Assembly: GCF_023161665.1 (NCBI RefSeq)
Contig: NZ_JALNTW010000003.1
Span: 310,001-374,000, forward strand
Direction of reading: 5' to 3'
Source of the DNA: Shewanella sp. 1CM18E
GTDB taxonomy: Bacteria > Pseudomonadota > Gammaproteobacteria > Enterobacterales > Shewanellaceae
DNA: 64,000 bases
Shown: positions 62,432 through 64,000 of the stretch, in pieces
Layout: each line of letters begins with the position of its first letter
Position numbering within the stretch: position 1 is the stretch's first letter
The notes under the pieces: generated by a model
Seen by the model: only the letters and a program-made list of their open reading frames with translations
The model's database searches: none
Told to the model about the DNA's origin: nothing
Made by a program: the position numbers and the translations under genes

Positions 62432-63031
62432 ATGCGCAAACAACTGGGTCATTTTTTTGTTTTGGTGTTATTGCTGTTAGTGACAGCATGTTCTAAACCA
62501 ACTATTCCACCACTAAGCGACAATGCGCGGATCCTAGCCTTTGGTGACAGCTTAACTTATGGGGTTGGCGCATCGAAAGGTCAAGACTATCCAAGTCAGT
62601 TAGCCAAGCTGAGCGGCTTTGAAGTGATTAATGCTGGCGTATCGGGGGAAACCACCACTCAAGGTGCTGCGCGTTTAGAGGCTTTACTTAATGCACATTC
62701 TCCCGAGTTATTGATCTTACTGGAAGGTGGTAATGATTTTTTAAGAAATCATTCCGTACAGGCCACTAAAGCAAACTTAGCCAGCATGATAGAAATGGCG
62801 CAATCATATCAAGTTCCGGTTGTATTAGTTGCGGTACCGCAAAAAAGTCTGTTTTTGTCACCCTCACCAATCTATGCCGAATTAGCAGATCAATATGAGC
62901 TAGTTTTGGTTGAAGATACCTTAAGCAACCTATTAAAAACCTCTGCAATGAAATCAGATACCATACATTTAAATGATCAAGGTTATTTAGCGCTGGCTAA
63001 TGCAATTTTACAAGCGGTAATTGATGATTAG
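62432..63031 (+). CDS. Lipoprotein SGNH hydrolase (arylesterase/TesA-like)
   Basis: 199-residue esterase. ATG 62432 gives a lipoprotein signal, FFVLVLLLLVTACSKP, with Cys at the lipobox, so it is membrane-anchored; a 19-codon frame extension has no signal. SGNH blocks: ILAFGDSLTYGVG (Ser), NAGVSGETT (Gly), LLEGGNDFLR (Asn) and DTIHLNDQGY (Asp-x-x-His). Related to TesA/EstA lysophospholipase-arylesterases but shown here as a lipoprotein. Follows btuB after its terminator, so separate unit. Confidence 0.9.
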   Translation: MRKQLGHFFVLVLLLLVTACSKPTIPPLSDNARILAFGDSLTYGVGASKGQDYPSQLAKLSGFEVINAGVSGETTTQGAARLEALLNAHSPELLILLEGGNDFLRNHSVQATKANLASMIEMAQSYQVPVVLVAVPQKSLFLSPSPIYAELADQYELVLVEDTLSNLLKTSAMKSDTIHLNDQGYLALANAILQAVIDD

Positions 63032-63291
63032 TGTTTTATAACAATTATTTATGCTAATTGGGTTGAAGAAAGCTTTACCGTTAAACAAACTTAAAACTGC
63101 GGAGTGGAAGCTAGGCTTATATAGGTAAACACTGAATTAACCTGCTTAGAAAAATTTATACACACAAAACAGTTAAAACTTACAAAGTTATTAGCTTTTA
63201 TGGCTTGACCTATACAGGCATATTATGGGTTAATTTACATAAAGTTTAATGTATATAATTATTAAAAATATAATAGGGTTTAACGTTTCGC

Positions 63292-64000
63292 ATGACAGAT
63301 CTTGAGCAGCAAGTATTTACTCAAGTACGTGCCATTATCAGCAATGAAGAGCAGGTAATTGGCCGTCGGGGGATCCTTATCCCATTGAAAAAAGCCATTA
63401 TTGCGGATGGTGACATTCGCAATGTAATCGATATTGTTTCTTCAGATCCTGCTTTGTCGGCCCATCTACTTTGGCGCAGCAATAGTGCTGACCATGCCGC
63501 ACCGGAAGCATCTAAAAACCGCTCGCTAAAAGATGCATTGGTTCGTTTAGGACAAGTGAACATTTATCGCTATGCGTTTACTTTTTATCTTAAAGAGCGT
63601 TTAGATGAGCTGCAGGAACCCTACAAAAAGTTGGTTCAGGGCTATTGGACTTTGACTGAGAGCATCGCTATTGATGCCGTTGATCAGCTTCATCAACTTG
63701 AAGGGGTTAATATTAATCCTGATGAAGTGCAAACTTTGGCGCTATTTAGTGTATTTGGCGAGATCATTGCGTTAACGGCATTTGCATATCTGAACTCAGG
63801 TTGCAGCGAGCAGTATCCAATTGCTGCACTTAAGGCTGTGATTGAGGGGCAACAACAGACATTAACTCTTGAAGCATTTGAGTCATTAGGCTTGGATGAC
63901 GAGTTACAGACAGAGTTTTTGGTTGCCCATAACTTACGTGCAACTCATAACGTTAACTCTCCGGGTTTAGTATTAAAGCGTGTGCTTGCTAAAAGAGGCT
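63292..64000 (+). CDS. HDOD/EAL-like signalling protein, start only (cut by window edge)
   Basis: The open frame from ATG 63292 (MTDLEQQVFTQVRAII) runs 236 codons to the window end without stop. Visible part: ILIPLKKAIIADGDIRNVIDIVSSDPALSAHLLWRSNSAD, then SLKDALVRLGQVNIYRYAFTFYL, then helices with EVQTLALFSVFGEIIALTAFAYL. The order resembles HDOD (non-catalytic HD) domains. Complete size and other domains cannot be known. Upstream 63032-63291 is AT-rich with no recognised operator. Confidence 0.75.
   Translation, partial: MTDLEQQVFTQVRAIISNEEQVIGRRGILIPLKKAIIADGDIRNVIDIVSSDPALSAHLLWRSNSADHAAPEASKNRSLKDALVRLGQVNIYRYAFTFYLKERLDELQEPYKKLVQGYWTLTESIAIDAVDQLHQLEGVNINPDEVQTLALFSVFGEIIALTAFAYLNSGCSEQYPIAALKAVIEGQQQTLTLEAFESLGLDDELQTEFLVAHNLRATHNVNSPGLVLKRVLAKRG

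Overview
The window looks like a chromosomal segment of a gammaproteobacterium, most probably Shewanella. No rRNA or tRNA was found to fix this. The inference rests on the gene set: a split borosin pair of the SonM/SonA kind, a pepsin-like aspartic protease resembling the shewasins, RsuA, PyrC, YghU, BtuB behind a B12 riboswitch, several GGDEF proteins and Fur-boxed iron genes. Base composition is moderate to AT-leaning throughout. No integrase, transposase, prophage or CRISPR array is visible. About 50 protein genes are called; both window edges cut a gene (gltS at the left, an HDOD-type protein at the right).

Layout. 1-10 kb: truncated gltS, spo0M, a long nuclease-like plus metallo-beta-lactamase fusion, a purine permease converging on guanine deaminase, small conserved genes and a YghU-type glutathione transferase. 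10-19 kb: M13 lipoprotein peptidase, a PepSY membrane protein with a Fur box, a 900-base non-coding stretch with a 15-bp tandem repeat, an SPFH protein, an orphan curlin-repeat protein, YdcH and a MerR regulator. 19-26 kb: an RND pump with its adaptor, an outer-membrane protein and a palindromic repeat element. 26-34 kb: a GlnD-like protein with a degenerate HD domain, a HAD phosphatase with an internal 12-bp repeat, a short CstA-type transporter and a GGDEF protein. 34-39 kb: a TonB receptor divergent from a DUF3325/DUF3649/PepSY operon with Fur-like boxes between them. 39-50 kb: an ATP-grasp ligase overlapping an N-formylglutamate-amidohydrolase/zinc-peptidase fusion, an aldose dehydrogenase, PpiC, an orphan zincin, pyrC, rsuA, a symporter/binding-protein fusion, and a LysR/FMN-reductase pair.

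50-56 kb, minus strand, holds the most interesting locus. A tetrapyrrole-methylase-fold enzyme (53083-53907) carries the Tyr-Arg-Tyr spacing of borosin alpha-N-methyltransferases. It is followed by a 91-residue precursor-like peptide (52647-52922). The start codon of a secreted TPR-GGDEF protein overlaps the precursor stop. Immediately upstream on the same strand are a GNAT acetyltransferase and a pepsin-like protease. This is read as a split borosin RiPP locus, possibly with tailoring, processing and signalling partners; the links to those partners are inferred from order and spacing only.

56-64 kb: azurin with a Fur-like box, a BlaI/BlaR1-TonB pair with two perfect BlaI-type operators, a secreted hypothetical protein, a promoter overlapped by a perfect MetJ box, a cobalamin riboswitch and btuB, a lipoprotein SGNH hydrolase and the start of the HDOD protein. 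Most convergent gene pairs are separated by clear bidirectional hairpin terminators.
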